A stretch of DNA of 64,000 nt from contig PNAA01000034.1 in NCBI GenBank assembly GCA_003169975.1, forward strand, positions 1 through 64,000. The letters are read 5' to 3'. Within the stretch, counting starts at the first letter, position 1; each line of letters opens with the position of its first letter. The notes below the pieces were generated by a model, which was not told the DNA's origin, did no database searches, and saw only the letters and a list, made by a program, of their open reading frames with translations. This DNA comes from Spartobacteria bacterium (lineage in GTDB: Bacteria > Verrucomicrobiota > Verrucomicrobiia > Chthoniobacterales > UBA10450). Shown piece by piece: positions 27,481 through 38,300 of this stretch. The translations under genes and the position numbers were made by a program.

Positions 27481-27805
27481 ATGTTCGGCGCCTGGGTGGT
27501 GGACTATTTCCTCGCGCTCGGCCTCGGCATCGTCTTCCAATATTTCACGATCGCCCCGATGCGTGACTTATCGTTAGGCCAGGGACTCTTCGCGGCGGCG
27601 AAGGCGGATTCCTTTCCCTCATCGTCTGGCAGGTCGGGATGTACGGCTGGCTGGCGATCACGACCTTCCTCCTCTTTGGCCACGAGATCGAGAAAACCGA
27701 CACGGTTTTCTGTTCATGATGCAGATCGCGATGCTGGCCGGGTTCATGACCAGCTATCCGGTGAATTGGTGGTTGCTCCGCGCCGGGATCAAGGAAAAGA
27801 TGTAG
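27481..27805 (+). pseudogene. DUF4396-type membrane protein fragment, frameshifted
   Basis: Three frames must be joined. They are MFGAWVVDYFLALGLGIVFQ to about 27605, then LSLIVWQVGMYGWLAITTFL to about 27715, then FMMQIAMLAGFMTSYPVNWW to the TAG at 27803-27805. The pieces are in order and match the copper-associated DUF4396 membrane family, so at least two indels have occurred. It lies directly after the DUF5684 remnant and the multicopper oxidase. Confidence 0.6.
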
Positions 27806-27972
27806 CGTCTTCGTGCGCTTCATCTTCTGTGGATATCGCCGCACGGCTCGGCTCGGTCGATTGACGGCCTTGACGCGTAATCCTTTCGACGTAAATGCAA
27901 CACGACAAACTCTCCCTTCGCTCCATCACATACGATCCGGCGGCGGGCATTCAAAGTGCAGGTGCATGCGCG

Positions 27973-29274
27973 ATGAAAAATCTCTCCTCGCTTCTCCGCC
28001 GCCTTTTGCTGACGACTTTCCTCCTGCCGCTTTGCTTCCCAGGCTGCGCCTTACCCATCGCAGGAAAGCCGCCGGTCACGCGGGACCGCGCTTTTATTTC
28101 CTACACGCCAGTCGCGCGCGATTCCGGAAAGCTGCGTCTCGCGGTTAAGGATCTCATCGACATGAAAGGCCAGGTGACGACCGCGGGCTCGCAGTATCGG
28201 GCTGAGAACGTTCCGCCGGCGAAGCGCGATGCGGCCTGTCTGGCGCCTGCCCGGGAGCGCCAGGTCGCTTTCGTGGGCAAAACCAATCTCACGGAATTCG
28301 CCTTCGGGACCTCCGGGATAAACGAATACTACGGCACCCCGGTGAATCCGATCGATCGGCACCGCATCCCGGGAGGCTCATCGAGCGGATCGGCCGTCGC
28401 GGTGGCGAACGGCGAGGCGGATGTCGCTTTTGGCACCGACGCCGCCGGATCGGTTCGCGTGCCGGCAGCCTACTGCGGCATCCTGGGATTGAAAACGACT
28501 TTCGGCCTGATTCCGCTCACGGGGATCGTGCCGCTCTCGCCCAAACATCTCGACACCGTCGGACCGCTGGCCAGGGACATTCCCCGCCTCGTGCAGGGCA
28601 TGGATCTGCTGACTCCCGGATTTGCGGGTCGCTACCAGGCGGCGGTCGCGAAAAAGCCGTCGGCGAAGCAGATCCGGATTGGGCGCCTCTACGTGGACGG
28701 GACCGACCCGAAGATCGAACGCGCGATTGACGCCGCGCTCGCGGCGGCGGGATTTCAAGTCGTCTGGCTGAGCGATCGTTTTAAGAACGATTGGATCGAG
28801 GCGCAGGCCAACGGAAGCGCGATCGCTTTCGGCGACGGCTGGCTGAATGATCGACAATATCTCCTCAAGCCGGGAGTTTCCCTTGTCACCCAATCGATCA
28901 TTGGCACCGGTCAGGTCCAATACAACACCATCTACCCACGCGCGCTCAAGGAAATGGGCGCGTGGCGCAAGGCGCTCGACCGCACCTTCGACCGGGTCGA
29001 CTTCGTGGCGCTCCCCACGGTGAAGTTCGTGCCGGCTCGGATCCCATTCTTCGGGCGCTCGGCGGTCTTCGAAGGGCTGGTCCTGGCGCAGCAAAACACG
29101 GTCGCGGCGAATTACGGGGGCAACCCCGCCATCGCCATCCCAATCCCGCTCCAGCGCCATGGGTTTCCGGTCACCAGTTTGCAATTGATCGGTCCGAAAT
29201 TCAGCGAAGCGGGGCTGGTGAATGCCGCCCGGATTGTCACCGCCGCGAAACCCGCGCTGGCGGCGCGGCATTAA
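27973..29274 (+). CDS. Amidase signature family lipoprotein
   Basis: About 433 aa from MKNLSSLLRRLLLTTFLLPL with lipobox PGC (Cys25). The Ser-cisSer-Lys catalytic triad is visible: Lys59 in RLAVKDLIDMKG, Ser136 in GGSSSGS, and nucleophile Ser160 in FGTDAAGSVRVPA. Most family members read GTDTGGS at the last motif. The lipid anchor suggests a periplasmic or surface amide hydrolase. Substrate unknown. It is unrelated to the gatA gene at 60222 except by family. Confidence 0.82.
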   Translation: MKNLSSLLRRLLLTTFLLPLCFPGCALPIAGKPPVTRDRAFISYTPVARDSGKLRLAVKDLIDMKGQVTTAGSQYRAENVPPAKRDAACLAPARERQVAFVGKTNLTEFAFGTSGINEYYGTPVNPIDRHRIPGGSSSGSAVAVANGEADVAFGTDAAGSVRVPAAYCGILGLKTTFGLIPLTGIVPLSPKHLDTVGPLARDIPRLVQGMDLLTPGFAGRYQAAVAKKPSAKQIRIGRLYVDGTDPKIERAIDAALAAAGFQVVWLSDRFKNDWIEAQANGSAIAFGDGWLNDRQYLLKPGVSLVTQSIIGTGQVQYNTIYPRALKEMGAWRKALDRTFDRVDFVALPTVKFVPARIPFFGRSAVFEGLVLAQQNTVAANYGGNPAIAIPIPLQRHGFPVTSLQLIGPKFSEAGLVNAARIVTAAKPALAARH

Positions 29275-29357
29275 ACGGGGCGCTTCGCGGCCAAAATCGA
29301 TCCCGGCCGCGAATGGGGGGAGACGCGACGCGCGTGCCGGGTCCGTTATTTACACTT

Positions 29358-30134
29358 ATGAATCCGATCCGTTTCGTCCGCCTCTTCTCCCTGCTCTGGG
29401 TGACGCTTTGTCTTGCCGATGCCGCGACCGTCCGGGGAGACAGCGTGGACTCCCTGATCGCAAAGGGCGACCCGCTCGATCAACAGCTCCAAGCCGACGA
29501 AGCGCTCAAGTATTATCTGCCCGCGCTCGAGATGGAGCCGGACAACGTCGACCTGCTCGACCGGATCGCGCGGCAATACCGCCATTTGTTGAGCGACGCG
29601 CCCGACAAAAAAGAAAAGCTCCGGCTCGGGCACATCTCGCTCGAGTACGCTCAGAAAGCCGCCGCCCTCGCCCCGAATAACGCCGAGGCGCAGCTTTCGC
29701 CGGCGATCAGCTACGGGAAAATGCTCCCGTCTATGAGCATCGGAGAGCAGGTCGACGCTTCACCGCGGATCAAGGCGGCGTGCGACCGCGCCTTGGAGCT
29801 CGACCCGCGCAACGACAACGCGTGGCATATCCTCGGCCGCTGGAATCGCGTCCTCGCGGACGTCACCGGGGTAAAGCGCATGCTGGCCGGGTTGATCTAC
29901 GGCAAGCTGCCGGAGACGAGCAACGAAGAGGCGGAGAGGTGTCTCGAAAAAGCCATCGCGATCAACCCCCACCGGCTCATCCATTACATCGAGCTCGGCC
30001 ACATCTACATGCAGATGGGACGCAAGGACGAGGCGCGGGAGTATATCCAAAAAGGATTGTCGATGCCGGACAAGGAAAAGGACGATCCGGAGATGAAAGA
30101 GGTCGGCCGGCAGTTGTTGACGAAGTTAAGTTGA
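29358..30134 (+). CDS. Secreted TPR-repeat protein
   Basis: 258 aa with a signal peptide (MNPIRFVRLFSLLWVTLCLA). TPR-like helical pairs fill the rest: ADEALKYYLPALEMEPDNVD, LEYAQKAAALAPNNAEAQLS, CDRALELDPRNDNAWHILGR and CLEKAIAINPHRLIHYIELG. The arrangement resembles RMD1-type TPR proteins found in many Verrucomicrobiota and Bacteroidota. A scaffold role is likely. Its 3' end overlaps the convergent asnB by 9 bp. Confidence 0.78.
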   Translation: MNPIRFVRLFSLLWVTLCLADAATVRGDSVDSLIAKGDPLDQQLQADEALKYYLPALEMEPDNVDLLDRIARQYRHLLSDAPDKKEKLRLGHISLEYAQKAAALAPNNAEAQLSPAISYGKMLPSMSIGEQVDASPRIKAACDRALELDPRNDNAWHILGRWNRVLADVTGVKRMLAGLIYGKLPETSNEEAERCLEKAIAINPHRLIHYIELGHIYMQMGRKDEAREYIQKGLSMPDKEKDDPEMKEVGRQLLTKLS

Positions 30135-32108
30135 CGCGGCGTGGTTGTAGCCGGTCCATTCCGGCAGGTCCGCCAGGCCGCCGCCCATGAACTGATGGTG
30201 CCAGAGTTGAGTCGCGACGACCGCGGCCAATCCCATTTCAACCGAGAGTCGCGGCAACGAGCCGGCTCGCAGTTCGCGGAAACCCTTTCGCCAGTGCGCG
30301 ACTTCTTTCAGATCGAAATAACCGGTGCGCCGGAGTGAATCTGCGCTCAGGAGCTGGGCCACGAAGGGCGGCTCCGGTTCCATATGAAAACTATCGAGTG
30401 GCGCGCGGAAGATGACCTTGCCCCGGCGCGCGATCGGTTTTGGAATCCAGCGTTCGGCGAGCAGCCGCAACAGATATTTGTCGCGGAAACCGCGCAGTTT
30501 CCAGCGCGGATGGAGCTTCGCTGTGAAATCGAAAACCGCTTCATCCAGAAACGGATAACGCACTTCGACCGACGAATGCATCGCCACGCGGTCGCCCTTC
30601 GCTTGCAAAAGATGGCCGCCTAACAAGACCCGTGCCGCCATCCAAATCCCGCGATTGAGCGGCGCCCAGCGTTTCGCTCTTTCCAGCGGAAATCCCAGCT
30701 CGCCCCACGGATGGCTGTTGTTCATGACCTCGCGCATTTCCCCGGAGTAAAAACGCAGCTTCGAAATCGCGAGCAGGCCGTAGGAATCGATCCAGGCATT
30801 CGGTCCGCCGATCGATGACTCCACGCGCGCGCGCCATTCCGGCGGAAAGTGCGGCACTTTGTTCAGCCGCAAATAACCGCGCCGGCCCCAATCGCTCAGA
30901 TTCACTCCCGGCAGGATGTCGAGATAGTTCAACAGCTTGTGCGCTTTGTACCAGGGATAACCGACGAGCCATTCGTCGGCGCCTTCGCCGGTCAGCACCA
31001 CTTTTTGCCCATTGGCGTGGACGCGCTCGGCCAGCTTGAGTAGCGCGCCACAGGAAGTGTCGATCACCGGGGCCTCGGCCGCCTCGATCAACCTGGGATA
31101 ACTTTCCAGCGCCTCGCGATCACCGTATTCCTGCACGATCGGAAGCTTGGCCCCGATGTGCTGCGCCGAAAGGCTCGCGGCGCTCAGCTCGTCGAGCTTC
31201 GGTTCTTTCACCTGCACCGTGTAGGTGTTGATCGCCGGGCCTTTGAGGTTGCAGGCCAGGGCCAGGATCATGCTCGAATCGACTCCGCCGGAAAGATAAG
31301 AGCCGACTGGAACATCCGCGCGCAGCCGTTCCTCGACCGCTTGCATGAGCAGTCCTTCAAATTCATCCACCAGCGCGCCGGCATCGTCGCCCCACACCTC
31401 CTCGCCTTGCGCCGGGAAATCCATTTCCCAATAAGCGCGCTCCGCGATCTCCGCGGCCGCGCCCCGGGTCCCCGGCGTGATACGCAAACAATGCCCGGCC
31501 GGCAGGAGCTGCACGCCTTCAAAACAGGTCCGGGGTCCCGGCACCGCGGTGAAGGTAAAGACGTGATCGAGTCCTTGGCGATCCGGCCGCGGAGGCACCA
31601 TGCCCGACGCCAGCAGCCCTTTGATTTCCGACGCGAAAAGCAACCAATCGCCCTGCCGGCTCCAGTAAAGCGGCGCGATCCCAAAGCGGTCGCGACCGAG
31701 ATGAAGTTGTCGTTGTCGTTCGTCCCACAAGGCGAAGGCAAATTGTCCGCGCAACCGTTCCCACGTCTCTTCCCGTTGCTCTTCCCAGAGGTGCGGGATG
31801 ATCTCGGTATCGCAATGGGTGACAAAGCGATGGCCCTCGGCCGCAAGCTCTTCGCGCCGCTCGACGTAATCGAAAAGTTCGCCGTTGAAGACGACGAACA
31901 AGCTCCGGTCTTCGTTCGTCATCGGCTGTTGCCCGTCGGCCAGGCCGACGATGCTCAACCGTCGCGAAGCGAGTGAAATCCCCGGGCGCTCGAGAAAACC
32001 TTCCTCATCCGGACCGCGGTGGGTCAGCGCCCGGGACATGCGCTGCACCACTCCCGGAGGCGCGGGACGCTGCCCGGCGAGGTCCATGATTCCTGCAATT
32101 CCGCACAT
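30126..32108 (-). CDS. asnB: Asparagine synthetase, glutamine-hydrolysing
   Basis: 660 aa from MCGIAGIMDLAGQRPAPPGV. Cys2 is the amidotransferase nucleophile, exposed after Met removal, and RLSIVGLADGQQPM and FNGELFDY are glutaminase motifs. The synthetase half has the ATP pyrophosphatase loop SYLSGGVDSSMI and the GEGADE motif. The enzyme makes Asn from Asp, Gln and ATP. AsnB-like proteins in biosynthetic clusters can amidate other carboxylates. It is divergent from the PKS gene across 266 bp. A housekeeping role is equally possible. Confidence 0.85.
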   Translation of the reverse strand: MCGIAGIMDLAGQRPAPPGVVQRMSRALTHRGPDEEGFLERPGISLASRRLSIVGLADGQQPMTNEDRSLFVVFNGELFDYVERREELAAEGHRFVTHCDTEIIPHLWEEQREETWERLRGQFAFALWDERQRQLHLGRDRFGIAPLYWSRQGDWLLFASEIKGLLASGMVPPRPDRQGLDHVFTFTAVPGPRTCFEGVQLLPAGHCLRITPGTRGAAAEIAERAYWEMDFPAQGEEVWGDDAGALVDEFEGLLMQAVEERLRADVPVGSYLSGGVDSSMILALACNLKGPAINTYTVQVKEPKLDELSAASLSAQHIGAKLPIVQEYGDREALESYPRLIEAAEAPVIDTSCGALLKLAERVHANGQKVVLTGEGADEWLVGYPWYKAHKLLNYLDILPGVNLSDWGRRGYLRLNKVPHFPPEWRARVESSIGGPNAWIDSYGLLAISKLRFYSGEMREVMNNSHPWGELGFPLERAKRWAPLNRGIWMAARVLLGGHLLQAKGDRVAMHSSVEVRYPFLDEAVFDFTAKLHPRWKLRGFRDKYLLRLLAERWIPKPIARRGKVIFRAPLDSFHMEPEPPFVAQLLSADSLRRTGYFDLKEVAHWRKGFRELRAGSLPRLSVEMGLAAVVATQLWHHQFMGGGLADLPEWTGYNHAAST

Positions 32109-32374
32109 TAGCTTCTTAGCATCGCAGAGGTCCCTATCGAATAAAGCGTCAACCTTGGACCCGCCGCGGCGCGTCCGGTTTTCCCCGCGATTATCTCTAA
32201 AGCGTAATTCGCGGCCCAAATACGTGTGTCGGCGTGGCGGAAAACGAATTGATTTTAACATCAGTGAATGTCAGACCGTCCGTTGACGTCTCATTCCCTT
32301 TCCCTGATGGATAGACAGCTTGACATGCTCACAGGCAGCACTGATCAATCCGCCCTGCCGGGCAACTCACGAAC

Positions 32375-35300
32375 ATGCAAAAAGAACGTATTGCGATCAT
32401 AGGTGTCGGCTGCCGTTTTCCCGGCGGTGTCAACGCCACCGATGCGCTCTGGAAACTCCTCATCGAAGGCCGGGAAGGCGTCTGCGAAGTGCCGCCCGAT
32501 CGCTGGAACGTCGAGCGTTATTACGACGCCGAGCCGGGCGTGGCCGGCAAGTCGATCGTCCGCCGCGGTGGGTTCATCGATTCAATCGATCAATTCGATC
32601 CGCAATTTTTCGGTATCTCGCCGCGTGAAGCGCCGTATATCGATCCGCAACACCGACTTCTGCTCGAGACGGCGTGGGAAGCGATCGAGGACGCGGGCCT
32701 CGTGCTCGATTTCGAGCGCGGCACCGATCTCGGCGTTTTCGTCGGCATTTCGCATAACGATTATCAAGGAATCCAAAGCAACGCCTTCGATCACTTCGGC
32801 ATCAGCCCGCACACGCCGACCGGGAGCGCGCACAGCATCGCGGCCAATCGCATTTCATATTGCCTGAACCTGCGCGGACCGAGCGTGGCGATGGACACGG
32901 CCTGTTCCTCCGCGCTCACCGCGGTGCACATGGCGTGCGAGCACATCTGGACCGGCCGCGGCGATGCCGCTCTGGCCGGCGGCGTCACGGTCATGATCAC
33001 GCCCGGCGGGTTCATCGGATTTTCGCAAGCGGGCATGCTCTCGCCGGAAGGTCGTTGCGCCGCGTTCGACGCGACCGCGAGCGGCTTCGTCCGCGGCGAA
33101 GGCGCGGGCATGGTGCTGTTGAAACGGCTCTCCCAAGCGATCGCGGATGGCGACCCGATCCGCGGCGTCATTCTCGGGACATCAATCAATCAAGACGGGC
33201 ACACCAACGGCATCTCGCTCCCCAGCCCGGAAGCGCAGACGCGACTCGTTCGCGACGCGTGCGCCGATGCGGGCGTCGCGCCGGAGGAGATCGGTTTTGT
33301 CGAAGCGCACGGCACCGGCACGGCGGTCGGCGATCCGATCGAAGCGCACGCGCTGGCCGACGCGCTGTGCGTCAACCGCTCCGAGCCGCTCGCGATCGGC
33401 TCGATCAAAACCAATCTCGGCCATCTCGAGACGGCCGCCGGCATCGCGGGACTTCTTAAAGCGATGCTGGTCCTGCAACACGGCCAGATCCCGCCCAGTC
33501 TCCATTTTAAAACCCCGAGCCCACACATCGATTTCGTGAAGCTCAAGCTGCGCGTGCCGACCGAGCTCGAGTCTTTCCCCGGCGGGAACGGCGAGCGCCT
33601 GGCGGGCGTCAATTCCTTCGGCTTCGGCGGCGCCAACGCGCACGTCATCATGGCCGAGCCGCCGACGCATCAGCCGATAAAATCCTCCGAGTTTCACGCC
33701 GCCCGGCCCTGGCCGCTGATGCTTTCCGCCCGCTCGGAAAAAGCGCTCCAGGCTTCCGCGGCCAATTTGAGCACCTGGGTGAAAGAGCACGCCGATTCCA
33801 ACGGCAGCTCGCCCGTTCTGCCGGATCTCACCTACACGTTAGGCGTGAGGCGCAATCATCATCCGCATCGGCTCACCCTCACCGCCGGGAATTGGGCCGA
33901 GCTGACCGAAGAACTCGACGCCTTCGCCAACGGCGAACCAGGCCCGAAGATCCGATCAACTTTCACCGCCCGGCGCGAAGCAGCGCCGCAGATCGGGTTC
34001 ATCATGAGCGGCCAGGGTCCGCAATGGTGGGGGATGGGGTGCGAATTGATGAAGCACGAGCCGGTCTTCCGCGAAGCGATGGAACGTTGCGACGCCGCTC
34101 TGCGTCCCTGGGCCAGCTTCTCCCTTCTCGAAGAACTCGGCCGCAGCGAAGAAACCTCCCGCATCTCGCGGACGGAGATCGGGCAGCCGGCCATTTTTGC
34201 CATGCAGGTGGCGCTCGCCGCGCTCTGGAAATCCTGGAGCGTGGAGCCGTCCGCTGTCGTCGGCCACAGCGTGGGCGAGATCGCCGCGGCTTGCGTCGCC
34301 GGCATCTTTTCCGTTGAAGACGCGGCCCGCGTGATCGCGCTGCGAGCGCGTTTGATGGAGGAATGTGGACGCGGCGAAGGCACAATGCTCGCGGTCGGAT
34401 TGCCGGAAGAAGAAGCCCTCGCGCTCATCGCGCGGCACGATCGCACGGTCACGATTTCCGCTTATAACGGCCCGCGTTCGATCACGCTTTCCGGTCCGCG
34501 CCTTTCGCTCGAGGCGATGGCCGCCGAGCTCGAGGCGCAGGGCGCGTTCGCGCGACTCGTTAGGGTGGATCATCCTTTTCATCATCCGCTCATGCGACCG
34601 GCGGCAGAAGCTCTGGAAAACGCGCTCGCCGATTTGAAACCGCAGCCGGGCACCGTTCCGTTTTTCAGCACCGTGACGGGCGAACGGCAGACCGGTGAAT
34701 CCTGCGACGCCGCTTATTGGGGAAGCGGCATTCGCGAGCCGGTCCGTTTCACTTCGGCGGTGAACGCGCTGGCGGATTTCGGAGTCGACGTCTGGCTCGA
34801 GCTCAGCGCGCATCCCGCGCTCGCGCATGCCGCCCAGGAATCCCTGAGCGCGCGTGGAACCAAGGCGCCCATCGTTTCCTCGGCTCGCCGCGAACGCGAA
34901 TTCGAATCCATCCTCGAGGCCGCGCTCGATCTGCATCGCGCCGGAGTGCCGCTCGATTTTTCCGCGATGACGCCTTCCCGGAATTTGCTTTCCCTGCCCG
35001 CCTACGCCTGGGAAAAAAACCGCTGGTGGAACGAGTCGAGCGACGCCCGCGAAGGCCGGCTCGCGCCCGGCGGACGCGGCCTGCTTGATGTGCGCCTGCC
35101 GCGCGCGACGCCCACCTGGATCGCGCGGCTCGACTCCCGCCACATGGCTTTCCTGAAGGATCACAAGGTGGAAAACCACGTCATCTTCCCGGCCGCTGCG
35201 TTCGTCGAGATGGCGCTCGAAGCCGGCGTGCAGTTGTTCGAGGGCCGGCCGTTTGCGGTCGAGGATTTCGAGATCCGCAAGCCCCTCATCCTGCCCGATC

Positions 35301-38300
35301 CGCCCTCCGGCGTGCAGCTCGAGATCGCCTACTCGCCTAACGAGCGGACCTTCACCATCCAGAGCCGGTTCGACCAAAGCGTCTCCTGGTCGCTCCACGT
35401 CGTCGGCTCGCTCCGGAGCGAACGCACCGAATCCACTTTTGCCGCGACCAAATGGGAGGCCAATCCCGGCACGCAAGCAGTCGAGGTCGAAGGTTTTTAT
35501 CGCCACATGAGCGATCTCGGTTTGCGCTACGGCGAAGAATTTCAACCGATCCGCGAACTCGCCGCCGGCGCCGGACATTCCGCGGGCCGCGTCAGTTTGT
35601 CGGAAACGATCGCCCCGCGGGCCAAAGAATTCGCCTTGCACCCGGTGCTCTTCGACGGCGCGCTCCAGGTCTTCTCGGCCGGCGCGGCGACGGTCGAAGG
35701 TCGCCAGGCGCGGATGAAACTGCCGGTGCGTTTTGGCCGGATTCTTTTCCTCAGTTCGCCCGGCGCGATCACCCGCGTGAGCGCGAAGGTGCAGGAGTTC
35801 GCCGATGATTTTATCGAGGGCGACATCGCGCTCTACGACGAAGCCGGGAAACCATGTGTGCTGGTCGATGGCTTCCGCGCGATCAGCCTCGCCGGCGCGG
35901 GCCGCGCCACCGCGCCCGGCGGTACTCGCGACGTTACCTACCATGTCTCTTGGGAGCGCGCGCCTAACGATTCGGCGAAACCTTTGCTCCCGCCTCTCCC
36001 GCTCGGCCAGCTCCGGGCCGCCGCGCAGGATGCACTCGACCGGGTCATCGCCACGCGCGGTAGTTCCGAGTTGGAAGGCGCGCTCGCCGCGGCCGACGAT
36101 CTCGCTGCCGCTCAACTGGCGCGCGGCCTGCGCGAGATGGGCGTCATGCCCAAGACCACTTTCGATGCCGACACGTTGCGCGTGGCGACGCCGATGCATC
36201 CCGCTTTCGAACGGCTGACCGCCGGTCTCGTTAGGCACGGATTGCTCCGTAAAACCAAATCCGGCTGGCAGCCGACCGCTCGCTTTACCAAGGCGGCTGA
36301 TGCTGCCGGGAAGACTCTGCGCAATTACATCCAGTCTCATCCCGGGCATCTCCCCGAAGCGCTCCTTTGCGACGGCAACTGCGCGGAGCTGGGCGCAATT
36401 TTGCGGGGCGAGAAGGACGCGGTCCAGGTTCTGTTCGCGGGCATCGGCGCGGAGTTGCTCGATCACTTTTACGGCGACGGTCTCTTCACGAGTCACTGGC
36501 TCGCCGCCATCGCGGCCGCGGTCAGCAGCGCGGCGCGCGCCCTCCCGGAAGGGCGCGGTCTGCGCATTCTCGAGGTTGGCGCGGGCACCGGCGGTCTCGC
36601 TTCGCAAATCCTGCCGCTGCTCGAGCGCGGCCTGCATTCCTATATTTTCAGCGATGTCTCGGCGGCCTTTTTCTCCGGCGCGGGACAGAAACTGGCGGCT
36701 TTTCCCGAGGTCGAGTTCAAGATTTTCGATCTCGACAAAACGGGCACGGAACAGGAACTCGAAGCGGGCTCGTTCGATTTCATTATCGGCACGAACGTGA
36801 TCCACGCGGTCCGCGACGTGCGCGCCGCTTTGAGCAACTTGCATGGCCTGCTCGCGCCCGGCGGCAGCCTGGTTTTCATGGACACGGCGACGCCGCAGCT
36901 CTGGATCGAAACCGTTTTCGGCCTAACGAGCGGCTGGTGGCGTTTCACCGATCGCGAACTGCGCCCCGAGCAGCCGTTGCTCGAGCGGGCGCAATGGGAA
37001 ACCGTGCTCCGCGATTCCGGGTTCAGTGAGACCACTTCACTGCCCGGCCTGATCGGCCCGACCGGTGGCGAAGGCCAAATCGGTTTGCTGGCGCGGAAAG
37101 CCAGCGCTGAAACTTCGACCGCGGGCGAGCCGGAAGCCGGGACGCTGGAGGAAAAATCATGGCTCGTTTTTGCCGACGCCTCCGGGCTCAGTGACACGGT
37201 CGTTAGGCGATTGTGCGCGGCGGGCGCGCGCTGCCGCGTCGCGCGCGTGGGAGACGACTACGAGTTCGACGGAACCGACGCTTTCACCCTGCGCCCGGGC
37301 ACATTCGAAGACTGGCAAAAGCTCGTCGCAGAATGCGCGGAAACCTTGCCGGAGCGGATCGGTTATTTTTGGAATCTCGACGAAAAAATTGGCGAATCCC
37401 AAAGCCTCGATGCGCTCCTCCACTTCACGAACGCGCTCGAAGCGGTTCGGCCCGGGGCCAAGCTGCGCCTCGACCTCGTGACGCGCAACGCCCAGGCCGC
37501 CGGGAGCGAATTACGCCCGACCGCCGTCGCGCAGGCGCCGGCCATCGGCTTGATGCGCGTCATTCTGAACGAACACTCCAATCTCGCCTGGCGCTCGATC
37601 GATCTTTCCGCGGAGACTTCAGCTGCCGATGCGGAGTCGCTTTGGACAGAGTTGCAAAGCAAGGCCGGCGAACGCGAGATCGCTCTGCGCGGCGAAGCGC
37701 GTTATGTCCGCCGCCTCGACCGCGGCCGGCCGGCGCGCGAGCAATGGCTCGATCCGGATTTGCCGTTGCGCCTCGAATCCCGCGAACGCGGCCACCTCGA
37801 TACGCTACGCTTCGCGCCGTTCGATCTGCCGGCGTGCGAGCCGGGGCAGGTCTTGATCGAAGTGAAAGCGGCCGGAATGAATTTTCGCGACGTGCTCAAG
37901 GCGCTAGCGCTTTATCCCGGAGATGCGCCGGACGCGCGCATCTTTGGCGACGAAGTTGGCGGCATCGTTAGGGCAGTAGGCGCGGATGTGACCCATTTTG
38001 CGCCGGGTGATCGCGTTTTTGGTTTGGCGGTTTTCGGAATTGCCACCCACACGATCGCGCGCGCCGGCGATGTGCAGCGCATTCCGGGTGATCTCACTTT
38101 CGAAGAGGCGGCCACTCTTCCCGTCGTCTTCATGACCTCGTGGCACGCCTTGCATAACGTCGCGCGCATCCGTGCGGGCGAGCGGATCCTCGTCCACGCC
38201 GGCGCCGGGGGCGTCGGGATGGCGGCGATCCAGATCGCGTTGCATCTCGGCGCGGAAGTAATCGCGACCGCGGGCAGCCCGAGCAAACGCGCGCTCCTCA

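Noticed and set aside
28962-30134. Longer 390-aa start for the TPR protein
   Set aside because: The extension lies inside the amidase gene in another frame; the ATG at 29358 gives a proper signal peptide.
30126-32261. Longer start for asnB
   Set aside because: AsnB needs Cys at position 2 after Met; only the start at 32108 provides it.
33956-36844. 962-aa open frame antisense to the PKS gene
   Set aside because: Its composition is Arg/Ala/His-rich without any domain, and the plus strand has a complete PKS with all motifs; it is a codon-bias shadow of high-GC coding DNA.
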